Part shown: positions 35,459 to 43,660 of the stretch, piece after piece | Numbering within the stretch: the stretch's first letter is position 1 | Layout: every line of letters starts with the position of its first letter | NCBI RefSeq assembly: GCF_900116285.1 | Contig: NZ_FPAJ01000001.1 | Coordinates: forward strand, 372,001 to 436,000 | DNA from: Sulfitobacter marinus | GTDB lineage: Bacteria; Pseudomonadota; Alphaproteobacteria; Rhodobacterales; Rhodobacteraceae | Reading direction: 5' to 3' | Length of the DNA stretch: 64,000 nt | The notes under the pieces: generated by a model | What the model saw: only the letters and a program-made list of their open reading frames with translations | Told to the model about the DNA's origin: nothing | Database searches by the model: none | Program-made: the position numbers and the translations under genes

Positions 35459-36757
35459 TTGTCACGTGAGGCGCTGACCGGCAGCCGCATTCGAGAGCGG
35501 CGCATCATGGCCGGGCATAAGCAGGCCGACCTTGCGGCGATTGTTGGCATCTCGGCAAGCTACCTCAATCTGATCGAGCATAACCGACGCAGAATCGGCG
35601 GCAAGTTGCTGTTGAACATTGCCTCTGCACTTGGGGTTGAGCCGACCACCCTGACCGAAGGGGCAGAAGCCGCATTGATCGCAGCGCTGCGCGAGGCAGC
35701 TGACGATACCGGGTTGAGCGGGCCAGAGGTAGGGCGCGCGGATGAATTTGCCGGGCGGTTCCCCGGCTGGGCAGATGTCTTGGCCAATGCGCAACGCCGC
35801 ATCGCAACCTTGGAACGCACGATCGAGGCATTGACCGATCGATTGGCCCATGATCCGCATCTTGCTGCCTCTATGCACGAACTTTTGACCACTGCGGCAG
35901 CCATCCGGTCCACGGCATCGATTTTGGCGGATACCAAAACGCTAGAGCCTGAATGGCGCGACCGTTTCCACATCAATATCGACCAAGACAGCAGGCGGCT
36001 GGCGGACAGCGCGCAGTCTTTGGTCGGATATCTAGAGGCCGACCCCGAAACCACGCCCGCTGCAAGCTCCCCCCAAGAAGAAGTGGAGGCGTTTCTGGCT
36101 GCGCACCGGTTTCAGTTTACCGTGCTTGAACAGGCCGGACAGGACGAAACGGCCATTCAAGATCTGGTCAACTCTGCGCCGGAGCTGAAAAGCGTGGCTG
36201 CCCGGCATATTGCGCGCACCGTATTGCAACAGGTGGCGGTGGATGCGGATGCCCTGCCGATTGAACGGATCAGGGATGTCATCGAAACCGTCGGCCGTGA
36301 TCCCATGGCGCTTGCACAACATGTGCACCAGCCTGTGGGGCGGGTGCTGCGGCGGATGGCGGCGATGCCCGAGCTTGGGGCCGGATTGCTCGTGTGCGAC
36401 AGGTCCGGCACTGTGATTTTCCGCAAATCCATCGAAGGTTTCATGGTGCCGCGTTTCGGTGCGGGCTGTCCCTTGTGGCCGCTGTTTGCCGTGCTTGGCA
36501 ATCCCGGACTGGTGGTCAAGGAACGGGTGGAACAACTGGGGCGCGGCAATGCCGAATTTGAGTGTATCGCCGCCTGCGAGGTCCAATCGGTCCACAGCTA
36601 TAATGCGCAGCCTTTGGTGCAATCGGTGATGTTGATTTTGCCCGCCCAAGGGCTGGCCACCGGACCGCGGCTTGAGGTGGGGGCCACCTGCCGGGTCTGT
36701 CCGCGCGGCAACTGCCCCGCGCGCCGCGAACCGTCCATCCTGAATGATGGTGTTTAA
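35459..36757 (+). CDS. XRE-family regulator of the short-chain fatty acyl-CoA (ScfR) type
   Basis: Regulator of 432 residues with an N-terminal helix-turn-helix (KQADLAAIVGISASYLNLIEHNRRRIGGKLL) and a long C-terminal sensory domain ending in a cysteine cluster, CRVCPRGNCPARRE, typical of DUF2083/ScfR (RamB, PccR) proteins. These sense acyl-CoA compounds. The start is TTG at 35459, which gives the family-like SREALTGSRIRERR; no in-frame ATG lies nearby. The divergent LIV operon is a likely target, along with the gene itself. Confidence 0.85.
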   Translation: MSREALTGSRIRERRIMAGHKQADLAAIVGISASYLNLIEHNRRRIGGKLLLNIASALGVEPTTLTEGAEAALIAALREAADDTGLSGPEVGRADEFAGRFPGWADVLANAQRRIATLERTIEALTDRLAHDPHLAASMHELLTTAAAIRSTASILADTKTLEPEWRDRFHINIDQDSRRLADSAQSLVGYLEADPETTPAASSPQEEVEAFLAAHRFQFTVLEQAGQDETAIQDLVNSAPELKSVAARHIARTVLQQVAVDADALPIERIRDVIETVGRDPMALAQHVHQPVGRVLRRMAAMPELGAGLLVCDRSGTVIFRKSIEGFMVPRFGAGCPLWPLFAVLGNPGLVVKERVEQLGRGNAEFECIAACEVQSVHSYNAQPLVQSVMLILPAQGLATGPRLEVGATCRVCPRGNCPARREPSILNDGV

Positions 36758-36876
36758 TAGAAACGTTTGGCTCCAAACTGGTTTTGACAGTCCCTTCAAT
36801 AAGGTGCATCCTTTGGTCCGGTGGCCGAGATCGCTTTTTAAGGGCGGCATGCACCACCACGGGAGGGGAAACACCG

Positions 36877-37260
36877 ATGACAAAGCACGTCGTGCTCGTC
36901 GAGGATGAGACAAATATCGCAGAGGCAATCCGCTTTCTGCTGGGCCGCGAAGGCTGGCGGGTCGAGACATTGGCCAACGGGTCATCCGCCGTTGATGTGA
37001 TCCGTACGGTCTGCCCCGATCTGGTGATGCTTGATGTGATGTTGCCGGGCAAAAGCGGTTTTGAAATCCTCAAGGAACTGCGGGCCGATCCGGCTTTTGC
37101 CGATCTGCCGATCCTGATGCTAACCGCGCGGGGGCAGGCCCGTGACCGCGAAATGGCCAAAGATGCCGGTGTCAGCCGCTTTATGACCAAGCCGTTTTCC
37201 AATGCGGAAATGCTTGAAGCGGTTCATTCCCTGACAGCGGCAACCCCCACCGCGTCATGA
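36877..37260 (+). CDS. receiver-only response regulator
   Basis: CheY-like protein of 127 residues from ATG 36877 (GGGAGGGG upstream). Acidic pair in VLVEDETNIAEA, phosphoacceptor Asp53 in LVMLDVMLPGKSG, threonine in LMLTARGQ and lysine in MTKPFSN are all present. There is no output domain, so it must act through a partner. It overlaps the next gene (ATGA) and is coupled to the histidine kinase, its probable donor. Confidence 0.92.
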   Translation: MTKHVVLVEDETNIAEAIRFLLGREGWRVETLANGSSAVDVIRTVCPDLVMLDVMLPGKSGFEILKELRADPAFADLPILMLTARGQARDREMAKDAGVSRFMTKPFSNAEMLEAVHSLTAATPTAS

Positions 37261-37529
37261 GCAACCGACCCGGATCGCCCCTGTTTCTGGCACGGCGCAG
37301 TTATCGGTTTCGCAGGCTAATGGACGCGGTGCGTTTGCTGCCGGTTCTTGCCCTCGCATTGTGGATGGTGCCGCTGTTATGGCCGGTGCCCGATACCGGC
37401 GCAGACCCCGAGATTACGACCTCGCACACGCTGCGCTACATATTCGGCGTTTGGCTCGGCATGATCTTGTTGGCGCTGTTTCTGTGGCGCCGCACCGCGC
37501 GCAAGATCGCCCAAGAAAACCAAAGCTGA
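37257..37529 (+). CDS. small two-helix membrane protein coupled to the SLC5-histidine kinase
   Basis: Protein of 90 residues with two hydrophobic segments (about 25-43 and 62-78) and positively charged ends (RRSYRFRR, RRTARK). It overlaps both the response regulator (ATGA) and the kinase (TGATG). Small two-helix proteins precede SLC5-type transporters elsewhere (YjcH before ActP, CbrX before CbrA); no detailed sequence match is claimed. A partner subunit for the transporter half of the kinase is likely. Confidence 0.75.
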   Translation: MSNRPGSPLFLARRSYRFRRLMDAVRLLPVLALALWMVPLLWPVPDTGADPEITTSHTLRYIFGVWLGMILLALFLWRRTARKIAQENQS

Positions 37530-40255
37530 TGGTGTCGCTGAACCAACTGATTGCGGTGTGCCTGTTGTATGTGGTGGGCCTGTTTGCCGTCGCCTTTGCG
37601 GCAGAGCGCGCAGCGGTCAAGGGTCGCGGCGATTGGCTGTTGCGCTCGCCGCTGGTGTATACGTTGTCGCTGTCGATTTATTGCACCGGCTGGACGTTCT
37701 ACGGGGCTGTTGGATATGCCGCCCGGTCGGGGCTGGAATATGTCACGATCTACCTTGGCCCCAGTCTTGTTCTGATCGGCTGGTGGTGGCTGCTGCGCCG
37801 CTTGGTACGCATTGGCCGCTCGCACCGTGTGACATCGGTCGCCGATCTCATTTCTTCGCGATATGGGAAATCCAACCTGCTGGCTATTTTGGTGACGGTC
37901 ATGGCCGTGATTGGCGTGACACCATATATTGCCCTTCAATTGCAATCGGTTACGCTGTCCTTGTCAATTTTTGCCGCACCTTCAAATTTGGCGGGCGGTA
38001 CGGCTGATCCGATCAACACGGCGCAGGCGGCGTTCTGGGTGGCCGTGGGGCTGGGGTTGTTTACGGTGCTGTTCGGCACGCGAAACCTGAACGTCAACGA
38101 ACGCCACCACGGCGTGGTGATCGCCATCGCAGTCGAGGCAATTGTCAAGCTGCTTGCCCTGATCGCGGTGGGGGTGTTTGTGGTCTGGGGCCTTGCCGGT
38201 GGCCTGTCCGAAGCGATGGCGCAGATTGACCGTTCTGACATCGGGATATGGCAGGTGGATGGCGGACGCTGGGCCACATTAACCATGCTAGCGGCAGCGG
38301 CTTTGATCTGTTTGCCGCGGATGTTTCAGGTGCTGGTGGTCGAAAACGATGATGAACGTCATCTGCAAATCGCCAGTTGGGCCTTTCCGCTATATTTAAT
38401 GATGATGAGCCTGTTCGTAGTGCCCATCGCCGTGGTCGGCCTTGATCTGCTGCCAGAGGGGTCAAACCCCGATCTGTTCGTTCTCAGCCTGCCGCTGAGC
38501 CAAGGCCAGAACAATCTGGCGATGCTGGCCTTTCTGGGCGGGTTTTCCTCTGCCACATCGATGGTGATCGTGGCGACCTTGGCGCTTTCAACGATGGTCA
38601 GCAACCATATCGTCATGCCGATCTGGCTGGCGTTCGGGCAGGGGACCGTGCAGCAATCGGGCGATGTGCGTCATGTGGTGATCTTGTCGCGGCGCTTTTC
38701 GATCCTGTTCATCATCGCGCTTGGATATTCCTATTATCGCGCCTCGGGGGGCAGCGGTGCATTGGCGGCGATTGGCACGATTTCCTTTGGCGGGGTGGCG
38801 CAGTTTTTGCCGGTCCTGCTGGGCGGCGTGTTCTGGCGCGGGGCTACGCGCACAGGGGCCGTGTTCGGGTTGTGCATCGGCTTTGCTCTTTGGATATTTA
38901 CGATGCTCTTGCCCAGTTTTGGCCCCGGCGCGGCGCTGTCGGCCCAGACCTTTGAGCAAGGCCTGTGGGGGCTGTCGTGGCTGCGGCCCGAGGCCCTGTT
39001 CGGTGTCAGCGGGCTGGATCCCACCGTACATGCTGTGGTCTGGAGCCTGTCGTTGAATACGCTTGCCTTTATCCTGGGGTCACTGGTCAGCTTTCCGACC
39101 CCGATGGAGCGTTTGCAGGGCGCGCAATTCGTCAACATCTTTGATCATTCAAGCCCCGCACGCGGGTGGACCGCGTCCGAGGCGGGCACCGAAGACCTGA
39201 TGATCATGGCGCAGCGTATTCTGGGCCCGAATGAGGCGCAGGCGTTCTTTCGTGCGCAGGCCCGATTGCAGGAAAAAGCCGAAGGATTGCCAGAGCCGAC
39301 GCCGCGTTTCGTGCAAGCGTTGGAGCGCGAACTGGCTGCCTCTGTGGGGGCTGCAACAGCCCATGCTATGGTGGCGCAACTTGTTGGGGGCGCGTCTGTT
39401 TCTGTGCGTGATCTGCTGGCGGTCGCCGACGAATCCGCGCAGATGTTGGAATATTCCAGCCAGCTCGAGATCAAATCGCGCGAACTGTCCGACACGGCAG
39501 AAAAACTGCGCAGCGCCAATGACAAGCTGACCCAGCTTTCGCATCAAAAAGACAGCTTTCTGAGCCAGATCAGCCATGAATTACGCACACCCATGACCTC
39601 GATCCGGTCTTTCTCCGAGATTCTTCGCGATGCGCAGGCCTTGAGCGCCGAGGAAAAGACCCGTTATGCGTCGATTATCCATTCCGAGACCATCAGGTTG
39701 ACGCGCCTGCTGGATGATCTGCTGGGGCTGTCGGTGCTTGAAAACGGTGCTGTCACGCTGAACCGGCAACGCGGGTCCTTGCGCGATGTGCTGGACCTTG
39801 CGATCACCACGGGCAAGGCTGCAAATGCCGGGCCGATCCAGATCATCCGGGATACCAAGAGCGAAGATGTCATTCTCGAGACCGATCTGGACCGGTTGGC
39901 GCAGGTATTCATCAACCTGATTACCAACGCGCAGAAATACTGTGTCGCCGATATGCCCGAACTGCGGATCAGTGTTACGCGTCACGATGGGTATGTCGCG
40001 GTTGATTTTGTGGATAACGGTGCGGGCATTGATCCGGCTTCGCAGGCGTTGATCTTTGAAAAATTTAGCCGTGTACCGGGGCAGGGCGGCGAAGGGGCCG
40101 GGCTTGGCCTGGCTATATGCCGTGAAATTATTACGAAGTTACAAGGGGATATCGTGTATCTACCAGGTGGTCCCGGTGCCGGTTTTCGCGTCACGCTGCC
40201 CATTGCGGTACCTGGCCGCACCCCCGACAATAATGAAGTTGAGGCGTCTGCATAA
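37529..40255 (+). CDS. SLC5 sodium/solute symporter-histidine kinase fusion (CbrA-like)
   Basis: Protein of 908 residues from ATG 37529. Residues 1 to about 560 form a 12- or 13-helix SLC5 domain (FYGAVGYAARSGLEYVTIYLGP, SVADLISSRYGKSNLLA, GGFSSATSMVIVATLALSTM). A helical linker follows (about 640-675), then the kinase: H-box QISHELRTPMTS with His683, N-box LITNAQKY, G-boxes VDNGAGIDP and GGEGAGLGLAI. This order matches CbrA/CrbS sensors, which link nutrient uptake or sensing to carbon control. No PAS domain was recognised. The cognate regulator lies two genes upstream. Confidence 0.9.
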   Translation: MVSLNQLIAVCLLYVVGLFAVAFAAERAAVKGRGDWLLRSPLVYTLSLSIYCTGWTFYGAVGYAARSGLEYVTIYLGPSLVLIGWWWLLRRLVRIGRSHRVTSVADLISSRYGKSNLLAILVTVMAVIGVTPYIALQLQSVTLSLSIFAAPSNLAGGTADPINTAQAAFWVAVGLGLFTVLFGTRNLNVNERHHGVVIAIAVEAIVKLLALIAVGVFVVWGLAGGLSEAMAQIDRSDIGIWQVDGGRWATLTMLAAAALICLPRMFQVLVVENDDERHLQIASWAFPLYLMMMSLFVVPIAVVGLDLLPEGSNPDLFVLSLPLSQGQNNLAMLAFLGGFSSATSMVIVATLALSTMVSNHIVMPIWLAFGQGTVQQSGDVRHVVILSRRFSILFIIALGYSYYRASGGSGALAAIGTISFGGVAQFLPVLLGGVFWRGATRTGAVFGLCIGFALWIFTMLLPSFGPGAALSAQTFEQGLWGLSWLRPEALFGVSGLDPTVHAVVWSLSLNTLAFILGSLVSFPTPMERLQGAQFVNIFDHSSPARGWTASEAGTEDLMIMAQRILGPNEAQAFFRAQARLQEKAEGLPEPTPRFVQALERELAASVGAATAHAMVAQLVGGASVSVRDLLAVADESAQMLEYSSQLEIKSRELSDTAEKLRSANDKLTQLSHQKDSFLSQISHELRTPMTSIRSFSEILRDAQALSAEEKTRYASIIHSETIRLTRLLDDLLGLSVLENGAVTLNRQRGSLRDVLDLAITTGKAANAGPIQIIRDTKSEDVILETDLDRLAQVFINLITNAQKYCVADMPELRISVTRHDGYVAVDFVDNGAGIDPASQALIFEKFSRVPGQGGEGAGLGLAICREIITKLQGDIVYLPGGPGAGFRVTLPIAVPGRTPDNNEVEASA

Positions 40256-40320
40256 AGGTCATCTTTACGATTAACCGTTTAAACCTGCCTTAAAGGGGTC
40301 TGAGTGCGGCGGAGTATGCA

Positions 40321-41472
40321 GTGACAGAGCAGCAACAATCAGCGATGCGGCGAAAGACGCAGGCGGGACGGGTCATGTACCAGTCGCGCACTGTTTCCGT
40401 GCTCCGGGCGCTGCGGTTGAGCATGTCCAAGGTCGGCCAGGATCTTTTCGAATTACCGTTGGCGGTCTTGGGTGCCACGCAGGACGTCGTCGGCAATGAT
40501 GCCTGCGCCGAAGTGTTTAACGAAGACCAGCTGATGGTTCTGTTGGATGGGCCGGGCGGTGCGCGCGGTGCTGCCATGGTGGATGCGGCCTTTGTCGGGG
40601 GGCTGATCCAGCAGCAGACGATGGGAGAGGTGCAGCCCTTCAATGCCGATGCCCCGGCGCGCATCATGACGTCCACCGATGCATCCCTGATCGAGCCGTT
40701 TCTGAACACGCTTTTGGAACGCGCTGCCCCCTTGCCCCAGACCGAAGATGAACGGCGGCTGATGGCTGGATTCAAGTTCGGGGCAAAGGCACAAGACCTA
40801 CGTTTGCTGATGTTGGCGCTGGAGGCCGACGCCTATCATATTTTGCGCCTGACCCTTGATATGGCCCAAGGCAGCCGGCAGGGGGAACTGCTGTTTTGCC
40901 TGCCTGTCCCCAAGCCTCCGCCAAAGATCGCTGAACCTTCCTTTGAGGAAGACGATGACGTCGTTCCCGAGGAAGGCGATAAAACCCTTTGCGAGAATGT
41001 TTTGTCGCTGAAAGCCGATCTAATCGTGTCACTGACCCAGCTCCAACTGCCTATTCGGACTGTTGGGGCGTTGGAGGTTGGGCAGGTCCTTGAGTTGGGC
41101 CACGTCAGTTTTAGCAACGCGCAGGTCAGGACGATGGAAGGGCGGATTGTCGGCCATGGTGTACTGGGGCAGCGCGAAGGCATGCGCGCTGTGCGGGTCA
41201 AACACCGCAGTAAACAACGCGAGACTCCGCTGCGCCGATCATCGGATGCTGCTGCCTTGCGTGCCGAAGCGGCACAGGATGCCCAGTTTGACGATTTCTA
41301 TAGCGTTCAGGATCTGCCTGCTCTGACAGGGCAAGGCGGCGATGGTGCGACTAAGTCCGACGCCGATATGGGTTTTGAAAATGCCCCGATGCCCGATCTG
41401 TCGGATTTACCGGGATTCGAGGACGAGGCCGACGGCACATCGGAGAAGATGGACCAACTTAATACGGGGTGA
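40321..41472 (+). CDS. FliM/FliN (SpoA)-domain protein
   Basis: Protein of 383 residues, GTG start with GGCGGAG upstream. The C-terminal half (about residues 225-305) has a surface-presentation SpoA fold: LKADLIVSLTQLQLPIRTV, ALEVGQVLELGHVSF and EGRIVGHGVLGQREGMRAV. The tail is acidic. FliM/FliN proteins form the flagellar switch, but no flagellar gene is nearby, and the N-terminal half looks only loosely FliM-like. It follows the histidine kinase by 65 bp. Its role may be switch-related or CheY-binding (inference). Confidence 0.72.
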   Translation: MTEQQQSAMRRKTQAGRVMYQSRTVSVLRALRLSMSKVGQDLFELPLAVLGATQDVVGNDACAEVFNEDQLMVLLDGPGGARGAAMVDAAFVGGLIQQQTMGEVQPFNADAPARIMTSTDASLIEPFLNTLLERAAPLPQTEDERRLMAGFKFGAKAQDLRLLMLALEADAYHILRLTLDMAQGSRQGELLFCLPVPKPPPKIAEPSFEEDDDVVPEEGDKTLCENVLSLKADLIVSLTQLQLPIRTVGALEVGQVLELGHVSFSNAQVRTMEGRIVGHGVLGQREGMRAVRVKHRSKQRETPLRRSSDAAALRAEAAQDAQFDDFYSVQDLPALTGQGGDGATKSDADMGFENAPMPDLSDLPGFEDEADGTSEKMDQLNTG

Positions 41473-41480
41473 TCCGTGCC

Positions 41481-41906
41481 TTATGCGTAGGGCGCGCTTA
41501 GGATGCCGCGCATGTGGGACAGATCATAGCCCCCCTTATGCGCGGCCTCGATCAGATCATCCGCTGGCACCTCGCCCGCATGGCCCAGTGCCCAAGCAAT
41601 CGTCGACCGCGTTCCAGAGGCGCAATAGGCCAGAACGGTTTCATCCTCCAGACCGGCACCAATTGCGCGGTTGTTGGCAATAACGTCTGGCGTCATCGTT
41701 TGGTGGGTCAAAGGCTGGACCGCAAATTTGATCCCCGCCGCGTCGGCAGCCGCCTTGATCGCGGCGTGCTGGTGGCTTGGCGGTACCTCGGCATCCGGGC
41801 GATTGCAGAGGATCAAGGTAACGCCCGCCTCGCGGATCGCGGCCATGTCGGACGGATCAATCTGAGGCGAAGCAAAGAAGCGGGGGGTGATTTTGCGGAT
41901 ATCCAT
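41481..41906 (-). CDS. TIGR01244/DUF442 sulfurtransferase or phosphatase-like protein
   Basis: Beta-lactamase-hydrolase-like (BLH) protein of 141 residues with the Cys-loop YCASGTRST (Cys95). PRFFASPQIDPSDM and LILCNRPDAEVP are typical. Family members are linked to sulfide or persulfide handling when near YeeE/YedE or persulfide dioxygenase genes. It is last in a three-gene minus-strand set with two YeeE/YedE halves, and converges with the FliM-like gene eight bases away. Confidence 0.87.
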   Translation of the reverse strand: MDIRKITPRFFASPQIDPSDMAAIREAGVTLILCNRPDAEVPPSHQHAAIKAAADAAGIKFAVQPLTHQTMTPDVIANNRAIGAGLEDETVLAYCASGTRSTIAWALGHAGEVPADDLIEAAHKGGYDLSHMRGILSAPYA

Positions 41907-41914
41907 GAGGTGAT

Positions 41915-42346
41915 TTAACCAGCTGCGGGTTTGCTGTCCAGCAATGTCGAAACTTTGGGGGCAATACGCATACCCACCAGCATGGCCGCGAAAAAGACCA
42001 ACCCGCCAATACCGCCAAAACTAAGCGAGGCCATCGCCGGACCGGGGCAAAGACCGACCAACCCCCAACCCATACCGAACAAGATGGCGCCGACAATCAG
42101 ACGGCGGTCGAACTTGGGCTCGGGGCGGGCAGGGAATGCGCCGCCAATCAGCGGTTTGCGGTTGCGCGTCATCGCCCATGCGACGGCCATCGGTATAATC
42201 GCACCGCCCATAACAAAGGCTAGCGTCGGATCCCAATTGCCAAGAAAATCAAGAAAACCCTGTACCCTAACGGTGTTGGTCATGTCAGCGAGATAAAGAC
42301 CAATGCCAAACAAGGCACCGGAAACGACAGCAATCAAGTTCCGCAT
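41915..42346 (-). CDS. YeeE/YedE-family membrane protein (DUF6691 half)
   Basis: Protein of 143 residues with four hydrophobic segments. The signature GWGLVGLCPGPAMASLSFGG carries the conserved cysteine. YeeE/YedE proteins such as TsuA take up thiosulfate; many proteobacteria split the channel into two half-size proteins, as here. It is one base from the partner gene and followed by the BLH gene. Confidence 0.87.
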   Translation of the reverse strand: MRNLIAVVSGALFGIGLYLADMTNTVRVQGFLDFLGNWDPTLAFVMGGAIIPMAVAWAMTRNRKPLIGGAFPARPEPKFDRRLIVGAILFGMGWGLVGLCPGPAMASLSFGGIGGLVFFAAMLVGMRIAPKVSTLLDSKPAAG

Positions 42347-42347
42347 T

Positions 42348-42779
42348 TTACAGCCCTCCCATCATGGAGCGCAGGGCAACGACCATCACTGCGCCCGCAA
42401 AGATATAGACCAATGTCGCCACGATCCCGCGCGGTGACAGGCGCGAGATGCCACAAACGCCGTGGCCTGACGTACAGCCATTGCCGACCCGCGTGCCAAT
42501 GCCGACCAACAGGCCCGCAATCACGATAAGCGCCCAGTTTTCTGTCAGGTTGGTTTCGGCGGGGCGGCCGGAAAAGTAAATCAACACGGCAGGTGCGATG
42601 ATCAGTGCCGCGATAAAGCTGACCCTCTCGGCCCAAAGGCTACGGCCGGTTCCGTCAACAAGCCCGCCAACGATACCGCTCGCCCCCATGATGCGCCCGT
42701 TGCCCAGCAGGTAAACCGCGCCGGCGCAGCCAATAATCAGGCCGCCAATCAGCCCCCAAATCCATTCGATTTCAATCAT
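42348..42779 (-). CDS. YeeE/YedE-family membrane protein, partner half
   Basis: Protein of 143 residues from ATG 42779 with GGGAAT upstream; a GTG 15 bases out has no ribosome site. Hydrophobic helices and the motif [17 protein letters not shown], with two cysteines, are typical. It likely pairs with the downstream half to import thiosulfate or another reduced sulfur species, which the BLH protein may help process. Confidence 0.87.
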   Translation of the reverse strand: MIEIEWIWGLIGGLIIGCAGAVYLLGNGRIMGASGIVGGLVDGTGRSLWAERVSFIAALIIAPAVLIYFSGRPAETNLTENWALIVIAGLLVGIGTRVGNGCTSGHGVCGISRLSPRGIVATLVYIFAGAVMVVALRSMMGGL

Positions 42780-42831
42780 GTCATTCCCGTTCACACATAA
42801 GGAGGGGCCGCGTTAGCGACCCGTGGTAACA

Positions 42832-42860
42832 GAATACATAAAGATTATTGAATGTGTTTC
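42832..42860. promoter_or_regulatory. possible operator upstream of the YeeE/YedE operon
   Basis: GAATACAT and ATGTGTTTC form an imperfect inverted repeat around an A+T-rich centre, about 50 bp before the first YeeE/YedE start. BigR/SqrR-type sulfur regulators bind such A+T-rich dyads. No regulator gene is adjacent. Confidence 0.3.
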
Positions 42861-42885
42861 AAGCTCTAATGCGCGCGCCGGGCAA

Positions 42886-43125
42886 TCAGCCCAGCATGAC
42901 CCCGATCACGACCATCATCAGACCGATCACTGACAGGAACAACGCCCCGAGGTTCAGCGGCAGCGCTTTTTGCAAGACCGCGCGCATCTCGTCTTCCGGC
43001 AGGTTGGCGCGTTTTGCGCGCATTACGGTGAAGATACACCAAACAAGGCCAAAAAATCCCACCAGCGTGATCACCGCGCCGGACCAGATGAGAATGTCGA
43101 ACAAAAATATTGATGTATTTTCCAT
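42886..43125 (-). CDS. small two-helix membrane protein, unknown function
   Basis: Protein of 79 residues with hydrophobic segments at about 8-33 and 52-78 and a charged middle (RAKRANLPEDEMRAV). The shape is common among roseobacter hypothetical proteins. It is transcribed toward the YeeE/YedE operon and away from gapR. I recognise no function. Confidence 0.7.
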   Translation of the reverse strand: MENTSIFLFDILIWSGAVITLVGFFGLVWCIFTVMRAKRANLPEDEMRAVLQKALPLNLGALFLSVIGLMMVVIGVMLG

Positions 43126-43231
43126 GGGGCGCGAGCTATCTCAATCGGCAAGGTATCGCAAGTGTGGCTTGCGGCAGGGCAGACGCGGCGTTAGTCAGGG
43201 CGCTGACCCTTTCCAGACACAGGATCCCGCA

Positions 43232-43516
43232 ATGAGCGACAGTGCTACAAATCCCGAATCCGCCGACGTTGTTGGCGATGCAACCTACCGCGTGACCGCA
43301 AACGAGCTGCGCCAGTTCGTCGAGCGTATTGAACGTCTTGATTCAGAAAAGAAAGATCTGGCCGAGCAGCAAAAAGAGGTTATGGCCGAGGCGAAATCGC
43401 GCGGCTACGACACCAAAGTGCTGCGCAAAGTGATCTCGCTGCGTAAACGTGACAAAGACGACATCGCCGAAGAAGAAGCCGTTCTTGAAATGTATAAAGA
43501 AGCCTTGGGGATGTAG
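43232..43516 (+). CDS. gapR: GapR-family nucleoid-associated protein (DUF2312)
   Basis: Protein of 94 residues. TANELRQFVERIERLDSEKKDLAEQQKEVMAEAKSRGYDTK followed by LRKVISLRKRDKDDIAEEEAVLEMY is the DUF2312 pattern seen in Caulobacter GapR, which forms clamps on overtwisted DNA. I chose ATG 43232; the longer open frame upstream overlaps the minus-strand membrane protein gene. It is followed by trigger factor after a 144-bp gap containing hairpins. Confidence 0.92.
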   Translation: MSDSATNPESADVVGDATYRVTANELRQFVERIERLDSEKKDLAEQQKEVMAEAKSRGYDTKVLRKVISLRKRDKDDIAEEEAVLEMYKEALGM

Positions 43517-43604
43517 TCGGGGCTTGGTTTGGCGGGTTTTATGCGCCGCCGGTCCGGGCCTACCCCAAATCCGCTTGCGCCCAAGCGCAGGCCCAAATAG
43601 AAGA

Positions 43605-43620
43605 GCGGAAATTTTTCCGC
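43605..43620 (+). terminator. possible terminator between gapR and tig
   Basis: GCGGAAA pairs with TTTCCGC with a very small loop; another small hairpin (TGCGC/GCGCA) lies at about 43576-43588. No clean T run follows the stem, so it may instead be a repeat-type palindrome. Confidence 0.35.
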
Positions 43621-43660
43621 CCGCGCCGATTATCGCGCGGCCTTACCCTATGGAGCAAAC

